From contig JAFUOS010000001.1 in assembly GCA_017472665.1 (NCBI GenBank), positions 168,319 to 232,318 on the forward strand: a stretch of DNA of 64,000 bases, in the 5' to 3' direction. Every line of letters starts with the position of its first letter. The first letter of the stretch is position 1. The position numbers and the translations under genes are program-made. The DNA comes from Tyzzerella sp. GTDB taxonomy: Bacteria; Bacillota; Clostridia; Lachnospirales; Lachnospiraceae. Under the pieces are notes generated by a model. That model made no database searches. It saw nothing but the letters and a program-made list of their open reading frames with translations, and had not been told where the DNA came from. Below are positions 41,689-50,208 of the stretch, in pieces.

Positions 41689-44514
41689 ATGAATAATAAA
41701 AAAAGTACAAAGCGTACTCTTGTTTCAAGCGTATTAAGTTTGATGCTTTGTATAGCAATGCTTATTGGAACAACGTTTGCGTGGTTTACAGACACAGCAA
41801 CTTCTGCAGGGAACAAGATTCAAGCGGGTTCGTTAAAAATTGATTTAGAACTGCTTGATAAGACAACTGGTCAGTGGAATTCTGTAAAAGAAAGTCAAAG
41901 TCCTATTTTCACTGATGACATTATTTGGGAACCAGGATACACAGATGTCAAAATTCTCAAAGTTGAAAACGAGGGTAATTTGGCGTTGAAATGGTATGCA
42001 AAGTTTGTTTCGAATTTCGAATTGACCGCATTAGCAAATGTGATTGATGTATACGTGTGTCCAAGCGAAACAGAGGAGCTTAGTTATCCGGAAGACCGTA
42101 ATCTTGAGGGGTATACTAAAGCGGGTACCTTGAAAGATTTTGTTAATTCTATCAGTAATACTACTCATGGAATTCTTTTGCCTGAGAAATCAGCTTATCT
42201 GGGAATTGCATTGAAAATGCAAGAAAGTGCTGGAAATGAGTATCAAAATATGAACCTGGGTGGAGCATTTGATATTCAGATTTTTGCAACACAGTATACT
42301 AGTGAGAAGGATTCATTCGGTCCTGACTATGACAAAGCGGCTCCATGGACTGGTTCTGTTGACACCAGTTGGTATAACACTGCAGATACAGAATTTGTTC
42401 TAACTTCCGCTGAAGAATTGGCTGGTTTAGCTCAATTGGTTAACAACAGTACCGATACATTTAAGGGAAAAACAGTAAAACTTGGTGCTGATATTGATTT
42501 GAATGATATTCCATGGACACCAATTGGTAATAGTTCAAATGGTTGGAATAGTAAATTTAATGGAACATTTAATGGAACTGGTTATACTATTTCTAATCTT
42601 TATATAACAGGTGAGAAAGGTCTTGGATTATTTGGTTATGTAGGAAATGCTGCTCACATCGAGGGCGTGACCATTGATGGAGCTTATGTTTCAGGCTATG
42701 ACTATGTTGGTGCTGTAATGGGTACAGGTTACTTGGCGGCTAATTGCTTGCAGAACAACGTAGTTAAGAATGCAACTATCATTGCTACTCCATATTTGAT
42801 GGCAGACGGAGTGACTTATGATGGTGGTGCAAAAGCTGGTGCGGTAGCTGGTTATGCGATTAACGGTGCTATTACAGGAAACAAAGCTATCAACTGTTCT
42901 ATTACTGCTTACCGTGATCTTGGTGGTATTGTAGGTATGGCCGCTGGTGAGAATCGCAGCATTAAAGTTTCTGATAACTCTGTTGATGGCATTACTTTAA
43001 CTTACCTCAGTGTTTCTAATTATGCAGATAACAAAGAGAATGAGAATATGGGCGATGTAGTTGGCCGTTATGATACAAGTAAGGTTACCGTAGACAATAA
43101 TAGCAAAACTAACGTAACACGCAAAACAGACATTTATTACACTGTAGATAGTATTGATTATACGAAAAATATGGATACGGGAATCGTAACATTACTTAAG
43201 GTAACTTCTGACTATACGAGTGATTCTTTGGCGATTACTGAAGGAGTAAATGCTTTGGCAGGTGGTGCGTTTGCTTCTAACAGCACAATTAAAAAAGTGG
43301 TGATTCCAGCGTCGGTAACTGATTTTGGAGGAAATCTGAATGCAACAGGTACTGGAGCATCATCAGGCGCTTTCAAGGGCAATAATTCTGTTGAGACAGT
43401 GGTTTTAAGTGAAGGTATGACAGAGATTCCAGCAGCTGCTTTCAACCAAGCAAAAAAGATTACTTCTGTTAATATTCCTTCTACTGTAACAAAAATCGGT
43501 GTAGATGCCTTCAAATGTGTTACAATAGAGAATCTTGTGATTCCAGACAATGTCACTGAAATTGCATATGGTTCTTTTAGGGATATGTCAGAGTTGACTA
43601 CTGTTACGATTGAAGGTAATCCTGTAATTGCAAACTATGCGTTCCGTAGCTGTCCAAAACTAGAAACAGTTTATATAAAAGGCGAGAATGTTACCTTTAG
43701 CGGAAAAGATGGACAGGTGTTTACGAATAATGACCACACCAACTTTGGTATCGTTAACGTTTATGTGGCAAATGAAAGTGTTAAGCAAGGGCTTCTTGAC
43801 GCAACTAGCAACGATGCAAGACTTAACATTATGCTTTGTTCTTTTGTTTCTAATGCGAACGAATTGGCTACTGTAGCAGATGTGTTAGAAAAAGGGGGTA
43901 ACGTTGTATTATCCACAGATGTAAATGGTGAAGCGATTGGAAATTCAGGTTACGGTAAAGCAGGGGTCGTTATTGTAAATGGAGGAATCCTTGATGGTAA
44001 TGGCAAAACACTGGATATTAGCGGTGCAAGTGGTACATGGGATTGTGCAGTAAATCCTAAGAGTGGTACAATTAAAAATTTGACGGTTACTGGTGCTTTC
44101 CGTGGTATTTTTATGAGCGGTGCTTCGGGTGATGTTGTCATTGACAATTGTGTTCTTGATGGATGTACGTATACATTTAACTCTGATGCTGGTAGCAAGG
44201 ACTATTCAGTGACAATTAAGAACACAACTTTAAATGGTTGGACAAGTTTTTCTAATGTTCATAAGTCTGTAAATTTTATTAATTGCAAGTTTGGTGAAGG
44301 AAATGGATATGCTTTCTGTCGTCCTTATCAAGCAGTTACTTTTGAAAACTGTGCTTTTGAAGCTGGTTATGTGCTTGATATTTCTAAAACGACTGGTATT
44401 GTTCTAGATAATTGTACCATAGATGGTGTTTCTGTAACTTTGGAAAATATAGAAGATTTGATTGGTGGTAATGAGGATGCACATCTCGTTCCTACAAATG
44501 TAACTATTAAGTAA
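41689..44514 (+). CDS. Large SipW-dependent protein: TasA-like + GLUG-like + BspA LRR + beta-helix (941 aa)
   Basis: A 941-residue exported protein. The signal ends IGTTFAWFTDTATSAGNKI, a SipW-type site. Residues about 35-215 are TasA-like (SAGNKIQAGSLKIDLELLD, WEPGYTDVKILKVENEGNLA). Residues about 240-450 carry GLUG-like repeats (FNGTGYTISNLYITGEKGLG, VSGYDYVGAVMGTG). Residues about 500-690 are BspA-type LRR_5 repeats (IPSTVTKIGVDAFKC, LVIPDNVTEIAYGSFRDMSE). The C-terminal 220 residues have right-handed beta-helix character. No membrane anchor or sorting signal is seen at the C-terminus, so it may be held by co-assembly with the TasA-like proteins. Joining a TasA-like head to adhesin repeats is unusual. 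Confidence 0.85.
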   Translation: MNNKKSTKRTLVSSVLSLMLCIAMLIGTTFAWFTDTATSAGNKIQAGSLKIDLELLDKTTGQWNSVKESQSPIFTDDIIWEPGYTDVKILKVENEGNLALKWYAKFVSNFELTALANVIDVYVCPSETEELSYPEDRNLEGYTKAGTLKDFVNSISNTTHGILLPEKSAYLGIALKMQESAGNEYQNMNLGGAFDIQIFATQYTSEKDSFGPDYDKAAPWTGSVDTSWYNTADTEFVLTSAEELAGLAQLVNNSTDTFKGKTVKLGADIDLNDIPWTPIGNSSNGWNSKFNGTFNGTGYTISNLYITGEKGLGLFGYVGNAAHIEGVTIDGAYVSGYDYVGAVMGTGYLAANCLQNNVVKNATIIATPYLMADGVTYDGGAKAGAVAGYAINGAITGNKAINCSITAYRDLGGIVGMAAGENRSIKVSDNSVDGITLTYLSVSNYADNKENENMGDVVGRYDTSKVTVDNNSKTNVTRKTDIYYTVDSIDYTKNMDTGIVTLLKVTSDYTSDSLAITEGVNALAGGAFASNSTIKKVVIPASVTDFGGNLNATGTGASSGAFKGNNSVETVVLSEGMTEIPAAAFNQAKKITSVNIPSTVTKIGVDAFKCVTIENLVIPDNVTEIAYGSFRDMSELTTVTIEGNPVIANYAFRSCPKLETVYIKGENVTFSGKDGQVFTNNDHTNFGIVNVYVANESVKQGLLDATSNDARLNIMLCSFVSNANELATVADVLEKGGNVVLSTDVNGEAIGNSGYGKAGVVIVNGGILDGNGKTLDISGASGTWDCAVNPKSGTIKNLTVTGAFRGIFMSGASGDVVIDNCVLDGCTYTFNSDAGSKDYSVTIKNTTLNGWTSFSNVHKSVNFINCKFGEGNGYAFCRPYQAVTFENCAFEAGYVLDISKTTGIVLDNCTIDGVSVTLENIEDLIGGNEDAHLVPTNVTIK

Positions 44515-44534
44515 TCTTGGTTTTTTAAGGCCAT

Positions 44535-44554
44535 CCATCTTCTTCGGAAGATGG
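44535..44554. other. Hairpin with TTCG tetraloop between two secreted-protein genes
   Basis: CCATCTTC and GAAGATGG form a perfect 8-bp stem around TTCG. No T-run follows, so it is more likely an mRNA stabiliser or processing site inside the operon than a terminator. Confidence 0.55.
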
Positions 44555-44634
44555 ACGGCAATCAAAGGTCACAAGCCTATTGCGTCTTTTGATTACCGAA
44601 CAAAATGAAACAAATCAAGAAAGGAGGAAGCAAC

Positions 44635-45192
44635 ATGGTAAAAACAAAATTAAAAATGCTTGCTATTTCAGTCATGGCAATTGCAATCACCTTATTATCG
44701 CAAGAGTCGCTGGCGTATTACTCAACCATCGGTCGAGCAACCAATGTTGTTACCTCCGGAAATATTAGTTTTGAGATTCACGAGAGAACCGACCAGGGAA
44801 CAGAATTCCCAGAAGAAGGTGTTTACATTATGCCAGGCGACATTGTCAGCAAGCAAGTAAGTATTGAAAACATTTGTGAACATCCATTTTATATTCGTGT
44901 GAAGATTCTATACGATATTGATTCAAAAGAACTTCCATCAGAAGAATGTTTCGCATTGAATATCAATAGAAACGATTGGATTGAGCACGATGGTTGGTTT
45001 TATTACAACGGTATCGTAAATCCAGGTGAGACGACACCGCTTATTTTCTCGGAAGTAGAGATTATAGGTGAAAAAGTAGACAATGCTTATCTCGGAAAAA
45101 CACTCACGCTGACAGTAAAAGCACATGCTGTACAAAGTGAACATAATCCAGTAGAAAATCCATGGGAAGCTTCAGGCTGGCCAGAGGAATAG
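44635..45192 (+). CDS. SipW-dependent secreted protein 4 (185 aa)
   Basis: A 185-residue exported protein. ATG 44635 is fixed by AAAGGAGGAAGCAAC. The signal ends SQESLAYYSTIGRATNVVTS, a variant of the SipW site with the following N-V-V-T-(S)-G-(N) strand. The mature part is beta-rich with VYIMPGDIVSKQVSIENICE and FSEVEIIGEKVDNAYLG, ending LTLTVKAHAVQSEHNP, close to the FTIKVKAEAIQADN end of the 216-aa protein, so the two are homologous. One Cys pair candidate (ENICEH and EECF) is present. Confidence 0.82.
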   Translation: MVKTKLKMLAISVMAIAITLLSQESLAYYSTIGRATNVVTSGNISFEIHERTDQGTEFPEEGVYIMPGDIVSKQVSIENICEHPFYIRVKILYDIDSKELPSEECFALNINRNDWIEHDGWFYYNGIVNPGETTPLIFSEVEIIGEKVDNAYLGKTLTLTVKAHAVQSEHNPVENPWEASGWPEE

Positions 45193-45204
45193 GAGGCGTG
45201 GAAG

Positions 45205-45867
45205 ATGAAAAGATTTTTAACACTGTTATTTACGCTACTCCTAATGTTTGCTACATCTATTACAATTTTTGCGGCTGATGCAAATGTTTCTTATAGCGGT
45301 AACGCAGGCAAATTTATTTTCTCACCGGGAAGCGAATATTCACTGACGGATTTATTTCCGAACTTTAAAGATGTGATGCCAGGAGACAGTATTACACAGA
45401 AAATCACGGTGAGAAATGATGCGTCAAATAAGGTGAAGGTGAAAATTTATATGCGTTCTTTGGGCGCACGTGAAGATGGCAAGTCACCAGAGTTTCTGTC
45501 ACAGATGAAGCTACGTGTAGAAAAAACTGGGGACAATGCAATGCCATATATGTTTGATGCGGCAGCAAATGAGACGGCTCAGCTTACAGATTGGGTTTGT
45601 CTTGGAACACTTTATTCGGGTGGAGAAGTAAATTTGAATGTGATTCTTGAGGTGCCGGTGGAGATGGATAATATCCACAGCAGTCAAATAGGATATTTGG
45701 ATTGGGAATTTATGATTGAGGAATTTCCGATAGAGGATAGTGATCCACAAACTGGTGACAATTCAAATGCATATATATGGATGGTCATACTTGCTTTAAG
45801 CATTGTGGTATTCATTCTACTTATTTGGCGTAGAAGAACGAAGAAAGAGGAAAACGAAAGTATCTAA
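45205..45867 (+). CDS. Sec-exported surface protein with PQTGD sorting-like tail
   Basis: A 220-residue protein. It has a normal Sec signal ending TIFAAD, unlike its neighbours. The mature part is a single beta domain (GDSITQKITVRNDASNKVKV, VNLNVILEVPVE) of the kind seen in Gram-positive surface proteins. The C-terminus has DPQTGDN, a membrane helix (WMVILALSIVVFILLIW) and a basic RRRTKKEE tail: a cell-wall sorting signal of the LPXTG type with a non-Leu first residue. It may be the wall anchor for the secreted proteins of this locus, like TapA in role but not in sequence. No sortase gene is in the window. Confidence 0.82.
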   Translation: MKRFLTLLFTLLLMFATSITIFAADANVSYSGNAGKFIFSPGSEYSLTDLFPNFKDVMPGDSITQKITVRNDASNKVKVKIYMRSLGAREDGKSPEFLSQMKLRVEKTGDNAMPYMFDAAANETAQLTDWVCLGTLYSGGEVNLNVILEVPVEMDNIHSSQIGYLDWEFMIEEFPIEDSDPQTGDNSNAYIWMVILALSIVVFILLIWRRRTKKEENESI

Positions 45868-45890
45868 GTATTTTGAAGGAGGGATGAAGC

Positions 45891-46553
45891 GTGACTACAA
45901 GAAAAAAATCATATACAAAAATAGCTTTAACCCTTAGTGTATGTTTAGTGGTGATATGGGCACTACTTGGAACCGGTACAACGATAGCATGGTTTATGGA
46001 TACAACACCAGTGGAGAAAAATACGTTTTTGATTGGTGAATTGGATTTAGTTGTTTCTCATAAACTGGAAGATGGCACATATGAAGAAATTCAATCGGAT
46101 ACAGAGGTGTTCGACGAAGAAGCCCTATATGAACCGGGGTATGTTCAAGTGGTGTACCTAAAAGTGGAAAATAAGGGAGATGTTCCGTTTGAATATAAAC
46201 TGGCTGTGGACGTGAATGGTGTTACAGTGAGTGAGAGTGTTTTGGGAAATGATATTTATCTGCCAAATCACTTGAAATATGGCGTCTTGTTTGGTGCAGA
46301 TGAGGCGGTACTTGCTCGGGAGACAGCAAAAGTGATTGCAGAAAAAGAGTTTCCAGGGGAAACATTGAATTATCCGCTTAATGTTTATTCAGAAAAAGAC
46401 AGCGTGGTGGTGCGTCCAGAAGGCGTGCGTTATATAGCACTCATTGTTCGTATGCCGGAAGAAGTAGGAAATGTGGCGAACTATCGTGGCAATAAGCCGC
46501 CATCTGTAGAACTTGGCATTACGGTGCGAGCGGTACAGGAAGGTGTAGAGTAA
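45891..46553 (+). CDS. SipW-dependent secreted protein 5 (220 aa)
   Basis: A 220-residue exported protein starting at GTG 45891 after GAAGGAGGGATGAAGC. The signal ends GTGTTIAWFMDTTPVEKNTF, a SipW-type site followed by FLIGELDLVVSHKLE. The mature part has the TasA-like pattern YEPGYVQVVYLKVENKGDVP, matching WEPGYTDVKILKVENEGNLA of the 941-aa protein, and a C-terminal VELGITVRAVQEGVE strand. It therefore belongs to the same family as the TasA-like head of the large protein. Secreted; role in matrix or surface layer inferred. Confidence 0.83.
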   Translation: MTTRKKSYTKIALTLSVCLVVIWALLGTGTTIAWFMDTTPVEKNTFLIGELDLVVSHKLEDGTYEEIQSDTEVFDEEALYEPGYVQVVYLKVENKGDVPFEYKLAVDVNGVTVSESVLGNDIYLPNHLKYGVLFGADEAVLARETAKVIAEKEFPGETLNYPLNVYSEKDSVVVRPEGVRYIALIVRMPEEVGNVANYRGNKPPSVELGITVRAVQEGVE

Positions 46554-46556
46554 TAA

Positions 46557-46646
46557 ATATTGAGACAGGAAAACGCAAACCTGTATATATTGTGACAGAA
46601 AGGCATAGACTAACAGATATTGAGATGGGAAGGAGGAGTGCTGCAT
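46557..46646 (+). repeat. Three imperfect 30-bp tandem repeats before the last secreted-protein gene
   Basis: Units begin with ATATTG(A/T)GA at 46557, 46587 and 46617, exactly 30 bp apart, and keep the ATATTGNGAYNG start and a G/A-rich middle. The third unit contains the ribosome site of the next gene. Confidence 0.65.
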
Positions 46647-47481
46647 GAAAAGATTGTATCAGGAGTATTTTCATATACCAGAAGACGGTAAGATACGAGA
46701 GAAAGTATTTATAAGCAGAGTTGTGGTGGCAGTTGTAGGGATACTTGTGTGGATGTCGGCAATGGGATTTACAGCGTATGCGTATTTTACTTGCAGTGTT
46801 ACCTCTGGGAAAAATACAATTACGTCGGCAATGTATGCATTGGATATTACGGCGCCTGAAGGTGTACCCGAAGGAAGTGGAAGTTATACATTAGATAACT
46901 CGAAGGGAGCAGAAAATAAGGATTATCAATTTGTTTTGAAAAAATCAGATTCCGCAACTGCGTCTGTGGGGTACTGTAAGATTCAGGTTATTGGAGAAAA
47001 AGAAGAGATTTTTTATACAGGACCTATCGGGTCTGTCAAGGAAAGTGATGGTAGTGTTAAAGAGATAAAAGACCGCACAATTACTATAAGTATCCCAAAT
47101 GGAAAGTGTGCGTCTGTAAAATTTATTGCAGAATGGGGCACATGTTCTCAAGAAACCATCAATGAAAACAAAAACAAAGTAAATCCTTCTTTCTCGATGA
47201 CACAAAACGCTTCGGATATTTCAACGCAGTCATTGGATGAGGTTCCAAAGTCAACAAATTCACTGGAAGGAACATCTGGTAGTAAAACAACTGATGAAAC
47301 TGTGAACGTACAAACAGATACTACAACTAATACACAGACAACATCAGGAGAAGATGTTATAGAGAACGATGAAAATAGTCAAGATACGGGCAATACAAAG
47401 ATATCTGGTTCGACTGGTGAAAATGCTGGTAATGAAGATGACACGACAGTGTCAGATGATAATAAAACAGAATCAGAGTGA
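46645..47481 (+). CDS. SipW-type secreted protein 6 with disordered Thr/Asp-rich tail
   Basis: A 278-residue protein. A 35-residue basic N-terminus precedes a hydrophobic segment and FTAYAYFTCSVTSGKNTITS, a SipW-type site; the long N-region is atypical. Residues about 60-175 form a beta domain (FVLKKSDSATASVGYCKIQV, ITISIPNGKCASVKFIAEWG). Residues about 190-278 are low complexity, rich in Thr, Ser, Asp and Asn, with no anchor, as in wall-spanning or fibre-tip stalks. It is the last gene of the locus and is followed by a terminator. ATG 46645 follows GGAAGGAGGAGTGCTGC. Confidence 0.75.
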   Translation: MKRLYQEYFHIPEDGKIREKVFISRVVVAVVGILVWMSAMGFTAYAYFTCSVTSGKNTITSAMYALDITAPEGVPEGSGSYTLDNSKGAENKDYQFVLKKSDSATASVGYCKIQVIGEKEEIFYTGPIGSVKESDGSVKEIKDRTITISIPNGKCASVKFIAEWGTCSQETINENKNKVNPSFSMTQNASDISTQSLDEVPKSTNSLEGTSGSKTTDETVNVQTDTTTNTQTTSGEDVIENDENSQDTGNTKISGSTGENAGNEDDTTVSDDNKTESE

Positions 47482-47486
47482 TAACG

Positions 47487-47528
47487 AAAGGTGTGGGTCT
47501 CCATTTGTGATAGAGACTACACCTTTTT
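47487..47528 (+). terminator. Terminator of the SipW/TasA-like locus
   Basis: AAAGGTGTGGGTCTC pairs with GAGACTACACCTTT (one mismatch), followed by TTTTTAT. Confidence 0.85.
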
Positions 47529-47564
47529 ATTTGCGCTAATATTATTTATATAGATAAATAAAAA

Positions 47565-47634
47565 GTATCAATGATACCAAAAAGGCGATTGACAAAAGTC
47601 TAATATAAAGATACAATACTAGTATCAATGATAC
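47565..47634. promoter_or_regulatory. Promoter with two GTATCA-N-TGATAC operators for the Panacea-domain gene
   Basis: Identical 13-bp palindromes GTATCAATGATAC lie at 47565-47577 and 47622-47634. Between them is a promoter with TTGACA at 47589-47594 and TACAAT at 47612-47617, spacer 17. One operator is upstream of -35 and the other just after -10, the layout for autorepression by a dimer or looping. Confidence 0.85.
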
Positions 47635-47677
47635 CGTTAGCGCTAGCACATTGTCTCATTTGGAAGGAGCGTGCAAA

Positions 47678-48694
47678 ATGAGAAATACAATTTGTTTCGA
47701 ATGTGGATCTAAGAATGACTATGAATTGCGTAAAACAAAAAGACAATATGAAGGAGAAGGGTACTGCTTTACTATGGATGTAGAAGTGCCATTTTGTAAA
47801 AAATGCGGAGCTCCAATAGTAATTGAAGAAATCGAAAGAGATATTGCAGAGCGTGCAAATGAAAAAATACGTGAAAGCAGAGGAATCATAAAAAAAGACG
47901 AAATAATTGCTATTTTGACTCAATATAATGTAAGTCAAAAGTTGTTGAGCAGATTACTAGGGTGGGGCGAAATTACATTGACTCGTTATATTAGTGGCGG
48001 ATATACACCTAACGTATCTAATAGCGAAAAGTTGAAATCACTTAAGGACCCATATGTATTCCAAAAACTTGTGAATGATAATTTAGAAGCAGAAAAAGTG
48101 GATGCTAAAAATGCGACTTCTTTAAAAAAACTTCAAGTTAACATCAAAAGAGGGTTAGAAGACGTTGAAAACAAAAGCGGTAAAATTTATCAAATCGTGA
48201 ATTGGTTTCTGTCTCAAACAACGGAGGAGAATCCTATTACACATTTGGCGTTGCAGAAAATCTTGTATTTTTCACAAAGCTGGAATATGGCTTGGAATCA
48301 TAAGTGGCTGTTTGAAGATGAGTGTCAAGCATGGGTTCATGGTGCCGTGTATCGCAATATATATGATGAATTTAAAAAGTTCAAGTATATGCCATTACCT
48401 AAGGTAAATACAGACGTACGGCTTGCAGAAGAAGAGATAGAAGTCTTAGAATTTGTTAAGAAATACTATTTTGATGTGTATACTGCAAAATCGCTAGAGA
48501 CGATTTGTCATTTAGAAGCACCATATAAGTTGGCAAGAAATGGTTATGAAAAAGGGGAAAACTGCGAAGAGATTATTCGAAAAGAAGATATTCAGGAATA
48601 CTATGTTGGTATTGCAAAAAGATATGAGATTTCAAAAGAAAATCCAAATCGTGTGAAGGATTATTTGAGTGATTTGTTGAAGTATCTTTCTTGA
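47678..48694 (+). CDS. Panacea/SocA-domain antitoxin-like protein with MqsA-type N-terminus
   Basis: A 338-residue protein. ATG 47678 is set by GGAAGGAGCGTGCAAA. Residues 1-45 form a zinc-ribbon with CFECGS and CKKCGAP, as in MqsA. Residues about 65-125 are a helix-turn-helix (YNVSQKLLSRLLGWGEITLT). Residues about 185-330 are the Panacea (DUF4065/SocA) domain with THLALQKILYFSQSWNMAWN and FEDECQAWVHGAVYRNIYDE. Panacea domains serve as neutralising domains for very different toxins (PanAT systems). Here no small toxin gene is seen next to it: upstream is a terminator and downstream an ATPase gene. The operators around its promoter fit autoregulation by its own HTH. Confidence 0.9.
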   Translation: MRNTICFECGSKNDYELRKTKRQYEGEGYCFTMDVEVPFCKKCGAPIVIEEIERDIAERANEKIRESRGIIKKDEIIAILTQYNVSQKLLSRLLGWGEITLTRYISGGYTPNVSNSEKLKSLKDPYVFQKLVNDNLEAEKVDAKNATSLKKLQVNIKRGLEDVENKSGKIYQIVNWFLSQTTEENPITHLALQKILYFSQSWNMAWNHKWLFEDECQAWVHGAVYRNIYDEFKKFKYMPLPKVNTDVRLAEEEIEVLEFVKKYYFDVYTAKSLETICHLEAPYKLARNGYEKGENCEEIIRKEDIQEYYVGIAKRYEISKENPNRVKDYLSDLLKYLS

Positions 48695-48835
48695 CTGGTA
48701 CAAAAACTTGAAACATTTTTGAAATTCGTGAAAATACCACACAAAACAGTTTGAAATTTCGTGAAAAACCTAACGGATAAAATTGAAAAATTCGGGAATA
48801 TATGATAATGTAAGAAATATAAGAGGTGAAGCAAT

Positions 48836-50188
48836 ATGGTATTTAAACGTAAAATATACGATAAAATGTTAGAGTGGAAACAAATTTCAAATGGACAGAC
48901 TGCACTTTTAGTAGAGGGAGCCAGACGTATTGGAAAAAGTACGATTGTAGAAGCATTTGCGCAAAATGAATACGACGATTATATCATTTTGGATTTTGCA
49001 AAAGAGAACAAGGATATCAAACAGAATTTTGAAGATAATATTGGTGATCTAGACACTTTTTTTAGGAATCTTTTCTTGTTAAAAGGAAAGGTTATTCCCG
49101 AAAGAAAATCGGTTATTATATTTGACGAAGTACAACTTTTTCCATTAGCACGGCAGGCAATCAAATATTTGGTACAGGATGGACGTTTTGATTATATTGA
49201 AACTGGCTCCCTCATATCGATTAAGAAGAATGTCCAAAATATTTTGATTCCGTCTGAAGAATATAAACTAAAAATGTTTCCAATGGATTTTGAGGAATTT
49301 TTGTGGGCAAAAGATGATATGGTTACTGCGCCGGCCATAAGGGCTGCATATGAAAAACGCAAGGCGCTTGGGGATGCAATCCATCGTAAAATTATGCAGG
49401 TCTTTCGCACATACATGGTGGTTGGTGGAATGCCACAGGCAGTACAGGCATTTGTGGATGGTAAAAATTACAGAGAAATTGATTTTGTGAAACGAAATAT
49501 TTTGTCTTTATATGAAGACGATTTGAGAAAGTACGATGAAGACAATCGAGAGAAGGCCTCTGTGATTTTTAAAACCATACCCGAACAGTTGGGAAATCAT
49601 AACTCTCATTTTAAATTTTCACTGGTTGATAAGAATGCCCGATACAAGAATTATGTTGATGCAGTTAATTTTGTCGCAGAGTCTATGATGGGAAATGAGT
49701 GCATCAATGTAACGCTGCCGGAAGTATCGCTGGAAGCATATGCAGATCGAAGCAATTTTAAACTGTATATGGGTGATACCGGTTTGCTAATCACTCAAAT
49801 TATGAAAAATAGTGACGAAACCGCAGAAGATATTTATAAATCTATCATTTTTGATAAATTGGGAATTAATCAAGGTATGATTATCGAAAATGTGGTTGCA
49901 CAAATGTTAAGAGCCAGAGGATATGACTTGTATTTTCATGAATTTATGCAATGTGCAGAGGGGACAGACAAGGAAAAGAAATATGAAATTGATTTTCTGA
50001 TTGTGAAGAAGAGAAAGATATGTCCAATTGAGGTGAAATCCTCCTCCTATAAAAATCACAAATCTTTTGATTTGTTTTCAAAAAAATATCCGATTAAATT
50101 GGAAGATAAATATATTATATATGCAAAAGATGTGCAATATGAGGATGGAATTACGTATATTCCATTTTATATGACGATGTGTTTGTAG
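48836..50188 (+). CDS. AAA ATPase with DUF4143 domain
   Basis: A 450-residue ATPase of the AAA_14/DUF4143 group. The N-terminal half has Walker A GARRIGKST near residue 30, then Walker B SVIIFDEVQLFP near residue 90, and ETGSLISIKKNVQ. The C-terminal half is DUF4143, a nuclease-like fold, with LNQGMIIENVVAQMLRARG-type sequence, ending in YEIDFLIVKK and CPIEVKSSSYKNH, where Glu/Asp-x(n)-Glu-x-Lys resembles a PD-(D/E)XK core. Its role is unknown and such genes are common and often mobile. It lies 141 bp after the Panacea gene; the two could be a pair, but there is no overlap or coupling. Confidence 0.85.
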   Translation: MVFKRKIYDKMLEWKQISNGQTALLVEGARRIGKSTIVEAFAQNEYDDYIILDFAKENKDIKQNFEDNIGDLDTFFRNLFLLKGKVIPERKSVIIFDEVQLFPLARQAIKYLVQDGRFDYIETGSLISIKKNVQNILIPSEEYKLKMFPMDFEEFLWAKDDMVTAPAIRAAYEKRKALGDAIHRKIMQVFRTYMVVGGMPQAVQAFVDGKNYREIDFVKRNILSLYEDDLRKYDEDNREKASVIFKTIPEQLGNHNSHFKFSLVDKNARYKNYVDAVNFVAESMMGNECINVTLPEVSLEAYADRSNFKLYMGDTGLLITQIMKNSDETAEDIYKSIIFDKLGINQGMIIENVVAQMLRARGYDLYFHEFMQCAEGTDKEKKYEIDFLIVKKRKICPIEVKSSSYKNHKSFDLFSKKYPIKLEDKYIIYAKDVQYEDGITYIPFYMTMCL

Positions 50189-50208
50189 AGGAAAAATGAG
50201 GTGAAATT

